A DNA stretch of 64,000 nucleotides. It comes from Apteryx mantelli. Lineage: Eukaryota > Chordata > Aves > Apterygiformes > Apterygidae. Where the stretch lies: the NCBI RefSeq assembly GCF_036417845.1, contig NC_089981.1:82253268-82317267 (forward strand), read 5' to 3'. Below are positions 12,181 through 26,100 of the stretch, one piece after another. The notes beneath the pieces were generated by a model. It did no database searches. It saw only the letters and a program-made list of their open reading frames with translations, and was not told the origin of the DNA. Both the position numbers and the translations under genes were made by a program. Each line of letters begins with the position of its first letter. Positions within the stretch are counted from its first letter, which is position 1.

Positions 12181-15100
12181 CTTAACTAAATTATACAGGG
12201 TATAAACACCCGCCAAGCGTGAAAGCCAGTTCCTGTTTGTCTGCGGGATGAGCAATTTAGCAGTGAAGCATGTAAGAGAGGCAGAAACTATCTGCTCGCC
12301 AGGGTGGGATGTTATTTCTTAACTTCTGCTTGCAGTGAGGAGAGCTGCTGTTCAAGCCAGCGCTGCCTCTACCCTGCAGGACCCCAAGATTTGGGGATTT
12401 CACATGCAGTAGAGAAAGGGAAAGCAAAAGCAGGTTGTGGAGATGAACAGCTACAGGTAGAAATTCAGTGTTGGCTTCTAACTGCCTCTTACAGGATTAT
12501 TCAGTGCTTCATGCCTCGGTTCCTAATCAAAATTATCGACAGGTAACTTAACAACCCAGTTGTGAGGATCTTTGGTAACTTCTTGTTTTCTCTTTCCATG
12601 CCAGTTTACTCATTTGCAGAGGTACATTGGGCTGCAGGGAGTGGAGTGGGGTTCGTTTCGATTGCTGCCCACTGACTGACTGGTCTCTGCTCGCCGTCAT
12701 GACGCTCTGTCCCACTCTGATTTAATCACATGCGTTTCTTCAAGTCTTGTGTCTTCGTGCCTTTAGGTCCTTTGAGTTCTGTACTTTGAAAGTATCTCTA
12801 CCTTTCCGGAAACCAAATTATAGAAAATACCGTTCTGCATTTTGATTTTATATACTCTCACTGCAATCTTGGCACCAATATCTTTATGGAAATATATTGC
12901 ATTTCAAATTCAATATCAATTTCAGTCTTACCCTGTCATGTTCTGAATAAAAATTGGATGCTGCTAAAATCCCATAAAGGTGCTTCTTGGACAGGCTTGC
13001 TGTCACAGGAGCTCAGAACTGGCAATGAGAAATGCTAGGAGGATTCTAGAAAGTTTTCAATGCTAATTTAAAATGATCACTTTGGGAGATCTAATAAAAG
13101 TAAAAAAGAAAGTCCAGGGCCCTCAAAATATACAATTTCAATAGATCACCAAAGGACAGTTGTATCCCAGATCACAGACTTGATAGTATTAATATGGGTA
13201 AGTACAGTATACTAGGCTAAAAAACTTAAGCACAAATACAGAACCACAATTCATTTTTCTGGATGTTTTTAATATAGGAATTCTTCATTACTATCAGTGT
13301 TGAATATCTCTGAATATAATGTATGCTGATGCTCACTACTTCAGATCAAGATAAAAAAAACCCTGCATACACACATAACAATATTTGGAAGTGCCTGTAA
13401 CTTAACTTCTACTGGAACCTCTCGAGATTAATGGGCAGCTGTACTTATAAATCACTACACTGGTTCTGAATTTTTCTTTGATTCCAGTATTAAGGATGAA
13501 GGCATAGAAGTAAATCGATAAAGTTTTTGTGACACTATCTTAAATTGTTAATATTCCTGCCACAAATTATTCCTTGTTAGTGGATGTAAAATTTGCATGC
13601 AGGGTTCAGTGTTTTATGTATCTTCTCCTAGAGAAAATGGGTTTCTTACTGTACGTGTTTTTGTTTCCGCTTATCGTGACAGCGTTTGGAAGCAAGGGAG
13701 GGAGAGGTTTGGACTCTGGACTATAAATTCTAGTTCTCCTGATGCAGTGTCAGCGGCTGCCCAGCTGCATGTGCCTCTGAAGGATGTCATGTGTCTGTCT
13801 TTGAAGCTGGTAGCAATTTGAGAGACTTGCGTGGCTGTGTCTCAGCATCACCGAGCCCTGCCAGAGCACTGGAGAAGATGCCGGCTGCTGCGTTGGCTCA
13901 TCACTGTGACTTGAAAGAAATAGAGGCCGACAGGCTTTGAGGGCTGCAACTCTTATCATTTACACAGAGAGATCTTAAATGTTGCTGTAAAGCTATTTTA
14001 CTCAGACGTCTAGAGAATACATAGCACACCAGTTTCTAACAGTAATTTGGGATCCATTTAAAGCAGGAAGCCTCTAGACTTCGCTATAACCTTGGTGACC
14101 TTGGTGAATTGACTCATTTTAGGACTGATAGATGAGTGATCAGGAGAAATGAAGTGGGATGCTCCTTGCTATGAGGTACAATATTTTTTTCCAAGAGTTT
14201 CTGTCTGTGTAGCTGTAGATTTGCATTTTTTTTTTTTAAGTATACTTAGTACGCTTGAACATGTAAATCTAAAAATTATGCTACCAAAGGAGTACTTAGA
14301 TGCCAAGAGGTTATATGGTTCAAGGTGAGATCTTTCTGACAAAACCTTGCAGTTATGCCAGCACCTCAGAGGTGATACTGGCAGGGCCAATAACGTATTG
14401 GATCAACAAGAATGGTATCTGTGCTTGATGGCAAAAATATCAAAATCTAGCTAAGACCAATTCTACGCAACCTAATGTTTGTTATACAGAAGCAAGCATT
14501 TTATAAAACAGCCTTGTGCTGCTGCATGATGTGTAATGTCGCATGGGGTCAGAGGGAATACCTCCCAGATACCAAAGCAGTAAGGAGAGAGTCATGAATA
14601 TAAAGATCTCAGTTAGTCTTCTGTATGTATATGGCATTAGACCGACAACAAGATTAAATGACAGTTGGAGTTAATTCTTATAGCTGTGCTGGATTTATTG
14701 ACTCCTGACTGTTGCCTGTAGTAGGAAATATTAAGGCAATAAAGGAACGCAATAGGAGCACACGGGCGTCCTGCCACATGTCAAGGAATGAACGGTGACA
14801 TTTTGTTAAAAACATCTTGCCTAAAATAAGCCCAAACTCTTATTTATTTTTACTAGTGTTGTTATTTTAACTTTTCTGTTGTGGTTTATTGCCAGGGTGC
14901 CTAGACAGTGAGTGAACTGTACCTCTGGGTTGTTAGGAACTAGCTATGTGCAACGAGCAAGTGCTTCCACTCCGTCCATGCGTTCACCTGCCACCTAGGA
15001 CATTGATGTTTCTCCATTTTTACCTTACTTTTGTTCCAGATGTTCTAAGCCTGAATATTTATTGTATTTCATTTAAGAATTTGCTCCTATCTATCTTCTA

Positions 15101-15330
15101 AACTGCTAGACTATCCCAAGGCTACCTTCAGGTGAGACAACTCAAGTATTTGTGGTTTCTTACGTGCATGTGTGCTATACTACATTCATTTGCTGATTGC
15201 TAGATTTATTAACACGGTAAAGAGAGCACATGGAGAGCTACCTGTTTATGTATCAATATGGTCATTCTAACTGTCCTGTCAAGTACTCCTCAAATCTACA
15301 AAAAAGAATCCTGAGACTCCATTGAAGTTT

Positions 15331-15375
<45 letters not shown>

Positions 15376-17079
15376 AAAGAGTTTGGTTTCTGAAACAGTA
15401 TCAAAATGCTCCGTAATATTTTTGTAAAGGAAAATTTGGTGTTTTCCAGATGGCTCCATAAATTTATTTGGTAGATTCAGAAATAAGTGAAGGTATTTCA
15501 AGAGCTCCAGATGTGATTTTGCACATAATGCTACGGTGAGCTAGCAGAGGAAATGAACTTCCTTTTTGTGAAATATAAAAATCCTCAAGTTCTTAATATT
15601 TTTTTCCACACTGCTCAGAGAGTTAAGCTCCTATGCGCATTATTGTTGTTGATCACAGGTGTCCATATGTAGCACGTTTCTGAACCCTCCAATCTTCAGG
15701 CCGTAAGGCTGCAGTCAGCTTTAGTCAGCCAATGCACGTGCAAACCAGACGTTCTGGTGGGTCAAAATCCAAGACACAGGAAAATAAAGCACATTCATAC
15801 AGCTGACCTATAACGGAGAATGCGGAGAACTATCGCTGGTGTGTTTGGGTCATCTTCCCATTCTTTTTCCTGTTTTCTAAAAACTGGTTTAACTTCATGA
15901 TGCAATCCAGAGTCATTTTACTAGAAAAGAGAGAGTGTAACCAAGGTCTAGTCTGTCTAAGGACCTCCTGTTCTCGTTCCTTGCCTCATTCTTCTTGATC
16001 TCAAAGCCTAAGTACTGCTGTTCTTTAGGCAGAGGTGAACTTGACAGTTACCAGGATGATTTCCAGCTGACCAGCTTGCTAGTACAAGAACTAGGACAGC
16101 ACCAAAAAAAGAGGAAACATAGTGTTTAAAACAGAAAGCCAAACAAAAAATACAGAATTTTTTAAAATCAACAAACTGCAAGAATGTTAGGAAGTGCCCT
16201 AAAAGCACTGTTTTGCTTGCGGATACCAAGCAATCTTCATGTAGCATCTTGAAAAAAGAACTGAAAGTGCAGTGTGGCATCTGCGTGCCTTGTTATGGGA
16301 CTGCATGTGTAAAGGGATTTCACGTCTATGCACACCACCTGAGATGGTCTGAGAAGTACCTTGTCTAATACAGCACATGAAGGAGCTTGCAGTTTGCTCA
16401 TATGTTTGAATGAGATCAACTTTCAGAAACATTTTAATACGGTTGATACTAAAATAACTATGTAAGTGGAATATTCTAAATATATAGCTGGAATAATAAA
16501 CTATTGCTAATCTGTTGGAAGAAAACGGTGTTCTGTCATTCAAAGATTATTCTTCCCAGATTTTACACAGGATCTGAGCTTTTTTCCATCTATCTTCAGT
16601 ATAACTAAAACAAACCACCTCATTTTTAAAGGTGTCTGTTACACATATATTCTCAAGCTACGTTAAAACTTCTAACCTTTAGAACCCAAGAAGAATGTAA
16701 GTTGCTAAAAGTGCAGCTTTTATTATGTTCAATATGCCTTCTGCTCAGTTAAGATGGCTTCATGACTGTTTCATGAGCAGAATGCTCTTGAAAAACAGTA
16801 TATGCATTATATTAGCTTTTAGTGAATGATATGTAAGGTAAAGATATTAAATCATCTTATAAGAAACTCTTTACTGAGTGCAACTACCTTAGTTCTAACT
16901 TGTATCCCATATATGCTCATTTTTATTAATTATGGCTGAAGGCACTAGTACCAGCCAAGGCTTCGTTGTACGGATATATAGTGCTGTATGTAGTACAGCT
17001 GTACCTAGTGCTGTACAGATGAATAGTGAATTGTGCTCCGTAGTACAGCTTATCATCGAAGCGTGTCAGAAAGTGGATG
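12181..17079. other. Intergenic sequence, no gene seen
   Basis: AT-rich sequence without a recognisable coding region. It includes a TG microsatellite at 15335-15373 and an AATAAA at 12946-12951 with no transcript to attach it to. Confidence 0.5.
15335..15373. repeat. (TG)n microsatellite
   Basis: About 19 uninterrupted TG units preceded by a T8 run. Read on the - strand it gives an artefactual Thr-His repeat. Confidence 0.97.
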
Positions 17080-17081
17080 TT

Positions 17082-17165
17082 GTCTTTTTCATTTTACAGA
17101 TGGAGAAACAAGGAAAAAAGCTACCCAGTTGCACATAAGAAATCTGTGTCAGAACTGGATCAAAG
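17082..17165 (+). repeat. MIR-like SINE relic
   Basis: CATTTTACAGATGGAGAAAC followed by AAGG, then a degenerate CCCAGTTGCACATAAGAAATC and TGTGTCAGAACTGGATCAAA, follows the order of the MIR-family consensus (ATTTTACAGATGAGGAAAC, the CAAGGTCACACAG block, then GTGGCAGAGCTGGGAT). Such elements are common in reptiles and mammals and survive at low copy in birds. Identified from memory of the consensus; borders are approximate. Confidence 0.55.
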
Positions 17166-17176
17166 CCAAAAATTCC

Positions 17177-17199
17177 TTTTTTTTTTTTTTTTTTTTTTT
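17177..17199. repeat. Poly-T tract (23 T)
   Basis: An uninterrupted T run immediately downstream of the MIR-like relic, followed by CCCCC. It may be the reverse-strand poly-A tail of a decayed retroelement or simple slippage. Confidence 0.95.
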
Positions 17200-20100
17200 C
17201 CCCCTCCAGTATGTTCACTGCAAGGCTACTGCTTCTTTTGCCTCTTCTTCTGGAGCTGAGGAGAATGCCGCTTGTGTGGGAACTGCAAAATCAGACTGAC
17301 TGGGTGGTGTCTTCCTTACAGGAGTAAGGAATTCAGCGATCCTGTCGAAAACGGGTAGCAAAGTGCATTTTTCCTAAGGCAAGCTATGGACAGTTGGTTA
17401 GAGCTCAATTTGATTACAACTAACACTGGCTTTCTGAAGTTTTGGAAATTCACCTTGCATCTGCAGTTGTACTGGTCACTGTAATGTGCCTGCAGCACTT
17501 TCCGTTTTGAGAGTCCCCCCCAGTAAGTGAGCGTGTAGCATTCAGAGAGAATTTATTTTGTTCCTTTAGTGCCTTGAAGCGCCTGTCAAGGACTAGGACG
17601 CCAGAGGACAGAGGCACAGTCCATGCCACAGGGAGCGTACAGCCCGAGTGCCCACGGGAATGAAGCACACATCAACACAAAGGGAAGGCTACATTGCAAA
17701 CCCAAGGGCTTCCGCAGGGACGGCGAGGGCTGCCTAAGCTCACACAACCCTGTTTTCCTGAAGCAGCAACACCCGGAGAGATTGCGCAACTCCAAAATGT
17801 GCCAGAGACGTAGCAGTGCCTCTGCCAGGTTTGGCCTGGTGGACTGGAACCCACCAGAAGACCCTCTGCCTGTAGGTCGAGGAGCTCTACTGAGGCTGCA
17901 GCACCTTACTGCCGACCACTAATGGACGGTGATAACCATGAACCCTCAAAGGACCCAGGGAGAGAAAGGAGGAAAAGTCAAGGTAATTGCAAACAAGATG
18001 TTTAAGAGGAGAACAGCACAGTGCTGCTAGTGCCAAAGGCAAAGGGGTCAAGGAAGAGGAGGAAAGGGGGTTAAGATGTTGCCCAGGATATTTTATGATG
18101 ATGCACTGCAAAGTGATCCCTGTGTTTACATTTCAGTAGATCCATTTAGCAAACACAGTGGTAGGTTTCCTGCCGGTTCTGTTCGACCAACTTTGTTTTT
18201 CTTTTTAATGAGCGCTAGTGCAAGGCAAGCACAGACAAGCAGTTGCTTGTGTAAGTCTGACAGGCAGCTGTTCTTAGGTAATGGGGGAAAGGGGGTCACT
18301 CGGGCATCTCCCTGAGCAGGGATTTTTGGCAAGGTCTGCCCTCAGACCTCTTCATGCTCTGCACCTGTAGGCAAGTGTCACATGGCTGGAGTACAAATCG
18401 TCCCATGACAACATCATGGGGCCTTGTCCTGCTTGCTCTCCCGCTGCCCCAGCGACACTACCCTTACGCCGTGTCACAAATGTAACCAACATCATGTTTC
18501 AAACATCTTGCTCAGTTTGGGAACCTTACAGTGGGATCTACCTGACTTAAACTCAGGGTGGTTCATGAGACAATGTTCTGCCTATATAACTGCTACTAGA
18601 TTACAAAAAGCCTAATTGCAGAGTGTGGCTCAACAGTGTGTGGTTTAATTTGAGCGCAAGGTGCAGAAACCTGTTTAGAGAGAGTCTGAGTGGTGGAAAA
18701 GTCCAGGCAGCAGCTGTAGGCAGCCCCAAGATAAGGGGGTAGGAGTTGAATGGAGGCTCTTCACCATGGCTGAAGCTATAAGTATGCTTGTTGGGTTTTT
18801 ATTTGTTTTCCTTTGTGTTTAAATAGCCAGAGGGGAGACGGTTAACAGCAAGTCTGAGGAACAGATATGGAGGAGCTGGCATGAAGTGAGATGCAATGTG
18901 GCACAGGTGTTGTAGCGACTCAACCAATGATTTGGCTGCTGCATTCCTGAGTGTATTTCATAAATAGGAATAGCCCTTAATACCACATACACTTGGGATG
19001 ACAGCATGAGATGTGTGATGGAGCTAAGGCTGTGCTTGGTCGTCCTTGCAGGTTATGTAAGAAATAGAGATGATAAAACAAGTTTGTTTCATTTTATTAA
19101 AGCTTGACAAACCCATGGAGCCTTCCTGCCAGGTCTGTGTGATTAACAGCAGTTTAATAGTGTTGTGTTTAGTGCACTAAAGCCGCTGACAACCCTTTAA
19201 AACCATTCTTCTTAGAAACCACAGGCTGGTCTTAAATGGCTCGTTTGCAACCTCCATTACAAGAAGGTTGAAGACTTTTTCAATACATTTAGGCATTCCC
19301 CAAGCCATGGAAAACACTTGGAAAACACATGTAGCAAACCCTAACACCTTCTGAAAGCTCTTAACCTGGAAGCCAAGTCACATATTGCTTCTGCCTCCTT
19401 TGCAGTCTTGGATAATGTACAGGAGGAAACGCTCCTTCAAGAAATGGTAAACCTCAACCCTCAAGATGCTTTTGATGCTTGGAGCTGGGGGAGCTGCTGC
19501 ACTTTCAGAAAGCTGTAAAAATGCTCTAGTGTAAGGCTGCCTCTGAATGCTTTGGAATATTTGCTTGGGGGTGTTTGGTGGGTACCAGGTGAAGAAAGGT
19601 TGTCAGCCTAATTCCAAGGGCTTTGCTCACCATCGTCAGTGCCAGGTTTGCATGGGTCCCCTTGCATGAGGCAGCTGTGCTGGTTGGTGATTCGCCTGCA
19701 AGACAAGGTGATGGTGGTGGTGGTACTGTACCACTTGCACCAGGAACTGTGCCCAGGGAAATGGATCCCTTCAGTCCTGTGGTGTTGTAAGTACCGAGTC
19801 TTTCCAGAACTCAAATGGGGTTGGTCAAGCCGGCAGCTGTCACAGTGAGGTAAAAGTGTTGTTGATTCAAAAAATAACAGAAAATTATTGTGAAAATTAT
19901 AGTCTTGTTTAGGAGGCACTTTGGGTATTCTGCAGGGGTGACATCAGTTGCTGAGAGTAACTATGTAAAAATTTGTTTTTCATCTGGGACTGTCAGTGTC
20001 CCAATTTCTTCCTGTCTTTAGTTACCTTAGCCTGATGCAGATGTAGTCTTAGCTCCCTGGTCATTATCATAATATCATTATCCCTGATATTTGTTTTACC

Positions 20101-23100
20101 ATTATTCATTCTTATTGAAGTTCTTGCATTTGTTGCCTTCTCTGTTAGAAAGCAAATATCAGGTGCTAATATCATGAGACACCTGCAAGTGCTAAATCCT
20201 TAGCTGACTTCAGATGTGCACATAGCAACATAGCCTGTTTTAGTAACGTAGAAATACACACAACAAACTGAACTCTACAAATAATTGCCATGTCTCTAAG
20301 TTATGGTGCTTTAACTCAAGTACCATATATACAATATGCAACCTGTGTACCACTGAAATCTGCTCATATATAAAACAACTTCCAGCGTTAAATGTAGGAA
20401 ACTCAGACTTCAGCAATTTTTTAAAATTTCTTTTAGAACAGAGGCTAGTGTGAATATATTAGATTTGTGGTAAAATTAATTAACAATCTAGAATATATGT
20501 ATCTAATCCTGTAACACTTCTGTGGGATCTGCTGAATTCAGATTTGGCAGGATGACTGCTCTGACTGGGAGTCCTAAACTACCAAGGAAAGGTAACACCT
20601 TAAGTTTGGCTTTCAGAACATGCCTGTCTGTGCTCTTGGTGTATTTTCCATGTGTTTAGCTCAGGTGTATCATTTCATTATCAGTTTCAGGAAAAGCCTG
20701 CCAAGCTGCAGCAATCTTGTGCACCCTGGGACACGGGGATGAACAGAACCTAGCAAAGCAGGGGATGGAGGAAAGCTCTCTCCTCCTTAGAAGCCTGATG
20801 AATGATGCATAAATACACCATGGGTTAAAAATTGCATCTGTAAGGGATGAGAGCAGCAGAACCAAAGACACATTTAAATGTATTTTTACATATTTCATAA
20901 CTATTTAACAGTTGTGAGAAAACAACAAAGGGAGAAAATGCTACTGAGGAAGAGAGAGAAAGGAAATAAGCAATTAACGGGAATGGGAGAACAAAGAGAA
21001 GAGAGAAACTTGCTGCCTAAATCACATATGATGCATTGCAGATGCTGAGTGGTTTATCTTACAAACCATCAAACACATATTTGAGTATTTTTGCCCCATT
21101 TCTTCATAAATTAAGAGCTGCAAAGAAGTAGTTAGTTCTCATTAGACTAAAAGGTATATAGAAATGGATGCTATTTCTAGAGGAGAGGTATTTGTCACTT
21201 ACTGCAAAGGTTTGAGGACTCGGCTCACAGCTCTTACGCTATTGGCCCTATTTCTCTGGTTTATATTTTGAATTTGCAAGTCACAAACTGAATAATGCCA
21301 AGTAAGAGAAAGGAAAATTTTTGTGTGTGGAACAGCGTGATGCTCCCATGGGGAATTGGCTTCCTCGGCTTATCAGAGTTTTCAGGCACTGGCGACCCTC
21401 TGAGTGAGAAATGGAAAGAAGAATGATAAGCCAGATTCTCCTACAGGCACGTGCAATTAAACACATATTTGAATATGCCTTATTTATGCTTGTAAGAAGT
21501 TATCTGTATTTCTCTCCTGAAGGGTTTGAGCCTACTATGACCTTTTTAGCAGTTCCACAGGTTTCTGCCCTCTTAAGGGGCTTGATTAGCTTGACCTTGC
21601 TTTGATCTTTTCTAATGGTAATGTAGCCCCTGACTATAAACTAGCTAGAACAGATTTGAGCCTGCTGTGGGGCAAGGCATGTGCAGTAGTTAGAAGTTAA
21701 CGGGAAAAGTATCAAAAGTATCAGCTAGATGCAGGATATACATATAATGCAGGGTCTATGTATGAATATGGAGCAAAAAGGTGAGAAGCTGAGTGTATTT
21801 ACTAAAGACTTTTGACAGCATGTGTTTGAGGCTGTGGCTATGATTCACATCTTCATACAAAGCTTCTCACCCACTTAAAAGTCATACGGCTGTAAAAATG
21901 GCCTGTTGCTTATTAGTGTAATAAAAATCAGCAGAAATGAAATATGCCCTAATGACTTGGTTTCATTATTTAAACTTGAATCATACTTCCTTGGTGGAGA
22001 TAACATATTTTGATGTCCCATGTGATCATTCATACCATTCATGTGTTTTTATTCAAGGACACTTGTGCTGCAATCCTAATTTTATGTGTAGGTGGAAAAG
22101 TTAATCTGGTTTTGTAGTACTTAAGGTTGTATTATTGTTCAGCTTCCCAGATAACAAGAGAAGTCTACATTCATAAACACGTGTCTTTCGGTAATAGCCA
22201 AAATGGTTCAGATATACTTTTGTTGAGTAGCTGGGGAAAAGTCAAAGAGGCATAGCTGTGGTATAAAATTGCAAAATGAAGGCAAGAAGTAGATACAACT
22301 CTGTGGTTCATAGCTTATTTAAAAAATGAATGCAAGATGGTCAGTACAAGCAGTCCTAAAATCTTTTCATTTGGATTAAAGAATTAAAAGAATTGGAATA
22401 TTGCAATTAGCAAATTTGCTAAATTATTAGCAGAGTACAATGGGTGCAAGTAGCCCATCCTATTTCAGTAGTTCAGTCCTATTTCTGTGGCCAGGAAACA
22501 TGATAAGATTAAGCAAATGGGCCACTCTGCTATAGGTAATGGAAAATGTTGATAGACAGGTTTTTTTTCTATAATATTAATTGATTTTTCTGAGCACAAC
22601 CTTTTCTAATAAGCATCATCTCAAGAAACTCTTTGGCTGTATATCCCAGCCAATGGCAGATCATCCCATTAGTGGGAAAATGCATATAACCACCTAGGGA
22701 GTTTCTTTACAAGGAAACATTGGAAGACGGGCTGAACAGAGCCCCATCTGTTATTCAAACCAGTTAGAGGTTTTGACTATAAGTGTATTCTGTTCAACCA
22801 CAGAAAGGCTGCTCCAATAGGAGGTTCCCATGACTGGGAGTTATATCAGAAATGTCACCGCTGTGGCCAGAGCTCTGTAGAGAGACCTTTAAAATCTCTG
22901 CTTTCACAGTCCTTGCCTAGCCGGGTCGCTCTGAAATGACTGAATACTGAGCTGAAGGGCAAGATGGCTACTGATAAAAGTGATACAGTGCAACAGACAC
23001 GGTATAAAATATCCTAGACACAGTGAAATCGGGCTTCACCCCGATTAATTTGTTAATAAAACAATGAATTGTAAAGGCAACTGGAGTGTAAATGACTCTG

Positions 23101-26100
23101 AGTTAGGCAATAAAAAAGACTTGATGGATGTTGGAGCGTGGCCAGTCTACTGGATCCTTAATGAAACGATGCATCCTAGAGTCAGTGGGAGCTTTCTATG
23201 TTGCTATGATGAAGGAAAATGTCCCATGAGCCTATCGCTTACTGGGTTTTCATGAATCAAAGAGGTTCTGGCTGATGAAGATGCACAAAGATAGCTAATG
23301 CAAGATTAGCTTGAACTCAGCCATGTTGGTAAGTGGTATGTTTAGAGGATAACCATCAGGAATTTCATAATTCTTCAGAATTATCTCCTAAACAAATGGC
23401 TTAATTTTTAGGGCCTCTGAATGCAACAGGGAAGATACATAGCCCATTGAACATCATCCATGCAAAGCAGCAAATACACAAGTTCTCATAGAATGCAAGG
23501 TGGTCTTTCAGATGTTTTTTCTTTTGATGTTTAATACTCTAAAATGCAGTGGAAAGTGGGCACAAGTAGCTGAGAGCAAGCCTGTTATTTAGTGGAGAAA
23601 AGTTTTAGTCCAGAAAAGATGAAGCCCGTTCCCAAGCTGGCTTTCCCTCAGGACAAAATAGCCTCAAGATTGTTTTTAAGACTTTACAGAGACTACTTGC
23701 CCAGACTTGCAGCCAAAGCAACTCCTGTTACTTGTTCTCTTGAGGGGGTGAAAAAAAAGCGAGATGGGAACGGGCCCCTGAACACACATACACACACGCA
23801 CACACACACACAGAGGCAGGGTCACATCTCAAGCTGGCATTGCAGCTAATTCACCCAGACAGTGAAGTGCCCTTGATTCCAGAGGCAGGATAAGCACGAA
23901 CAGCTTCAGTGTTGGGCTGCTGCAGGAAAACCAGGCTAAGCTCATGCCTGTGGCAGATGTCTCCTGAATGTTAGCTGCGGCAGAGAAAAAGCACACTGCC
24001 TGCTGCAGATCCTGGTAGTATCCTGAGCAGGGGCTGGCTCTGAGCTGTAAGGTGAAACCCAGTCGTTCTAAGAATACATCTCCAAGAAATCCCTATTCTC
24101 TGGGAAAAATTAAACATGTAAATGTTCTAACAAGGACCTTTTGGCTTGATGATCAATGACCTACATGTGGAACCTGTTACCAGTCCTCTTGCAGCTTCCG
24201 ATGGATCAGAAAAGGAAGGTATGCCCCATGGTACATCCATCCCAAAAAGTCAGAGGGCCTGAGCTATGACGAGTCACCACATAGGACACAGTCCCACTGA
24301 TCTGTGGCTAGACCAATGCTCCAACCTGCAAAAAGCATACTGGATTTGGATTCCAGAAATAAGACTGTTGCATGGGAAACGTGAGCCATCCTTTTCAGCA
24401 CAGTTTGTAAAAGCAGCAGCCATCTGTTGGGGTTTAGAGAAGGTTGAGAAACACAGGATGTTTACTTGTATTCAGGTGTGCAGTGGATGTGCCTTGTATG
24501 AGCAAACTTGTTACAATACTAATAAAACAACTGGGACATTAAGCTCAAGAGAAAAGCTCGTTATATCTAGTAATTGTATAAATTGAACTTGAGCAAGATA
24601 GAATGCTTTATATACATAGGTACACATACATATAGTCACTTAAGTAAAGGGTCATCAGAAAATAAGTCAGACAGAAATTTGGAACAGAGTACTAACTTTG
24701 AGACTAACTTGACTGCTTTCCTAGGTCCTCTATGGAAATTGCTCTCCAAAGAAATAATCAAGGAAAGGTAAGACAAGGAAAGTTCCAGTTTAAAAACAAC
24801 CTTATATGGCTAAATTATGAGCTGGGGATAATTTGGATAAACTCCTAAAAGGGAAAAATTAAGGGGTCCCATTCATGGGAATTTGTCATTACTGGCAAAT
24901 CTGAAATATTGGTGGATATAGAGTGTATTGAAGACCTCTAAAGATAAGACGGAGGCGTTCCCATGTCACGGGCAGTGAACACCAAGACCATGTAAGGCCC
25001 TTGAGAGGGAACCAGCTTCAGTTGTCTTCAGTTTTAGGAAGATGTCACCCACAATGTGAATAACTTCATCCTGCTGTGAATGTTGACCTCCAAAGGGAAA
25101 AAAATTCCCATGAGAGTTCAAAGGATGCGAACAGACTTCTGCAAATGCTAGGAGAAAGAATCCAAGAAGTTCCCAAAGATGCAGATGGAGATGCTGGCAA
25201 ACAGCATTAGCACCAGCTAAGGTTGTTTTTGCCAACAAAGGAAAAGGTATAGTAAATCAAATAAAATTTAAGCATGTAGGAGCAATAGATGTCCTACTTT
25301 TTTCTGCAAATCTGTTACCTTTTTTTCCTTCGAGAAGTTAATAAAGTATTATTGTAAACAGTTGAAAATTCTTTGAGAGAGCAGACTACCTCACTTATAT
25401 TTCTGTCTAATGGGTTGAATAAGCAGGTAACATTTCAGATGGCAAATACTTTTGCAACTAAACTTAGAAAAAAAAAAAAGAAAAGATTTCTGCATGCATG
25501 GCATTCTGGTTGAAATATCCTGTAGATAATCATCAGCAGAGCTGACAATAATTAGATGATTTTTTTTTTTTTTTAAGAAACAATTTCAATGGAATGACCG
25601 GCAATAGTACCATATGAAAGCTTAGGCATGCATATTTGTTATAATTGTGTCAGTTTGTTACAGAGGAGTAGCGGATTGTGGGGAAAAGGAAACAAAAAGT
25701 TGCTTATATGTATATATTAAAACAGTGTGCTATGTGTGACGGCATCAAGAAGTATGAGGAACCTGTAACATATATTCACTAGTTTGTATTAGAATGGTAA
25801 CATGTAACTTCATACAACGTCCCAAAGAAACATAGCTGTATCATACTGGGAAAAGGACTTCAGTGGATTTCAATGAGTGTGGAATTACATTTGATGGGAT
25901 TAGAACAGTTTGAACGTCAAGGAATGACATTAAGATATTTGGATCAAAAATAGTGTACTTTGGAAGTAAGTTAGTAACTCAGAATGTTTTATGTAGATGA
26001 GAAAATGTATTTTCATATTTTCCAGGATGTGGCTTATGTAACAGTTTAAGGACCAAAAGGAAGTTGCAATGAGTTTAGAGAGAGGAACCGAAGACAGTAA

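Noticed and set aside
11849-12255. Overlapping 107- and 120-codon - strand frames and 60- and 82-codon + strand frames in the orphan CpG island
   Set aside because: Open frames on both strands at once are expected for GC-rich DNA. There are no clear splice sites or recognisable domain.
17570-17930. GC-richer patch with 60-99 codon frames on both strands
   Set aside because: No protein similarity or splice structure was recognised; probably a decayed repeat, but I could not name it.
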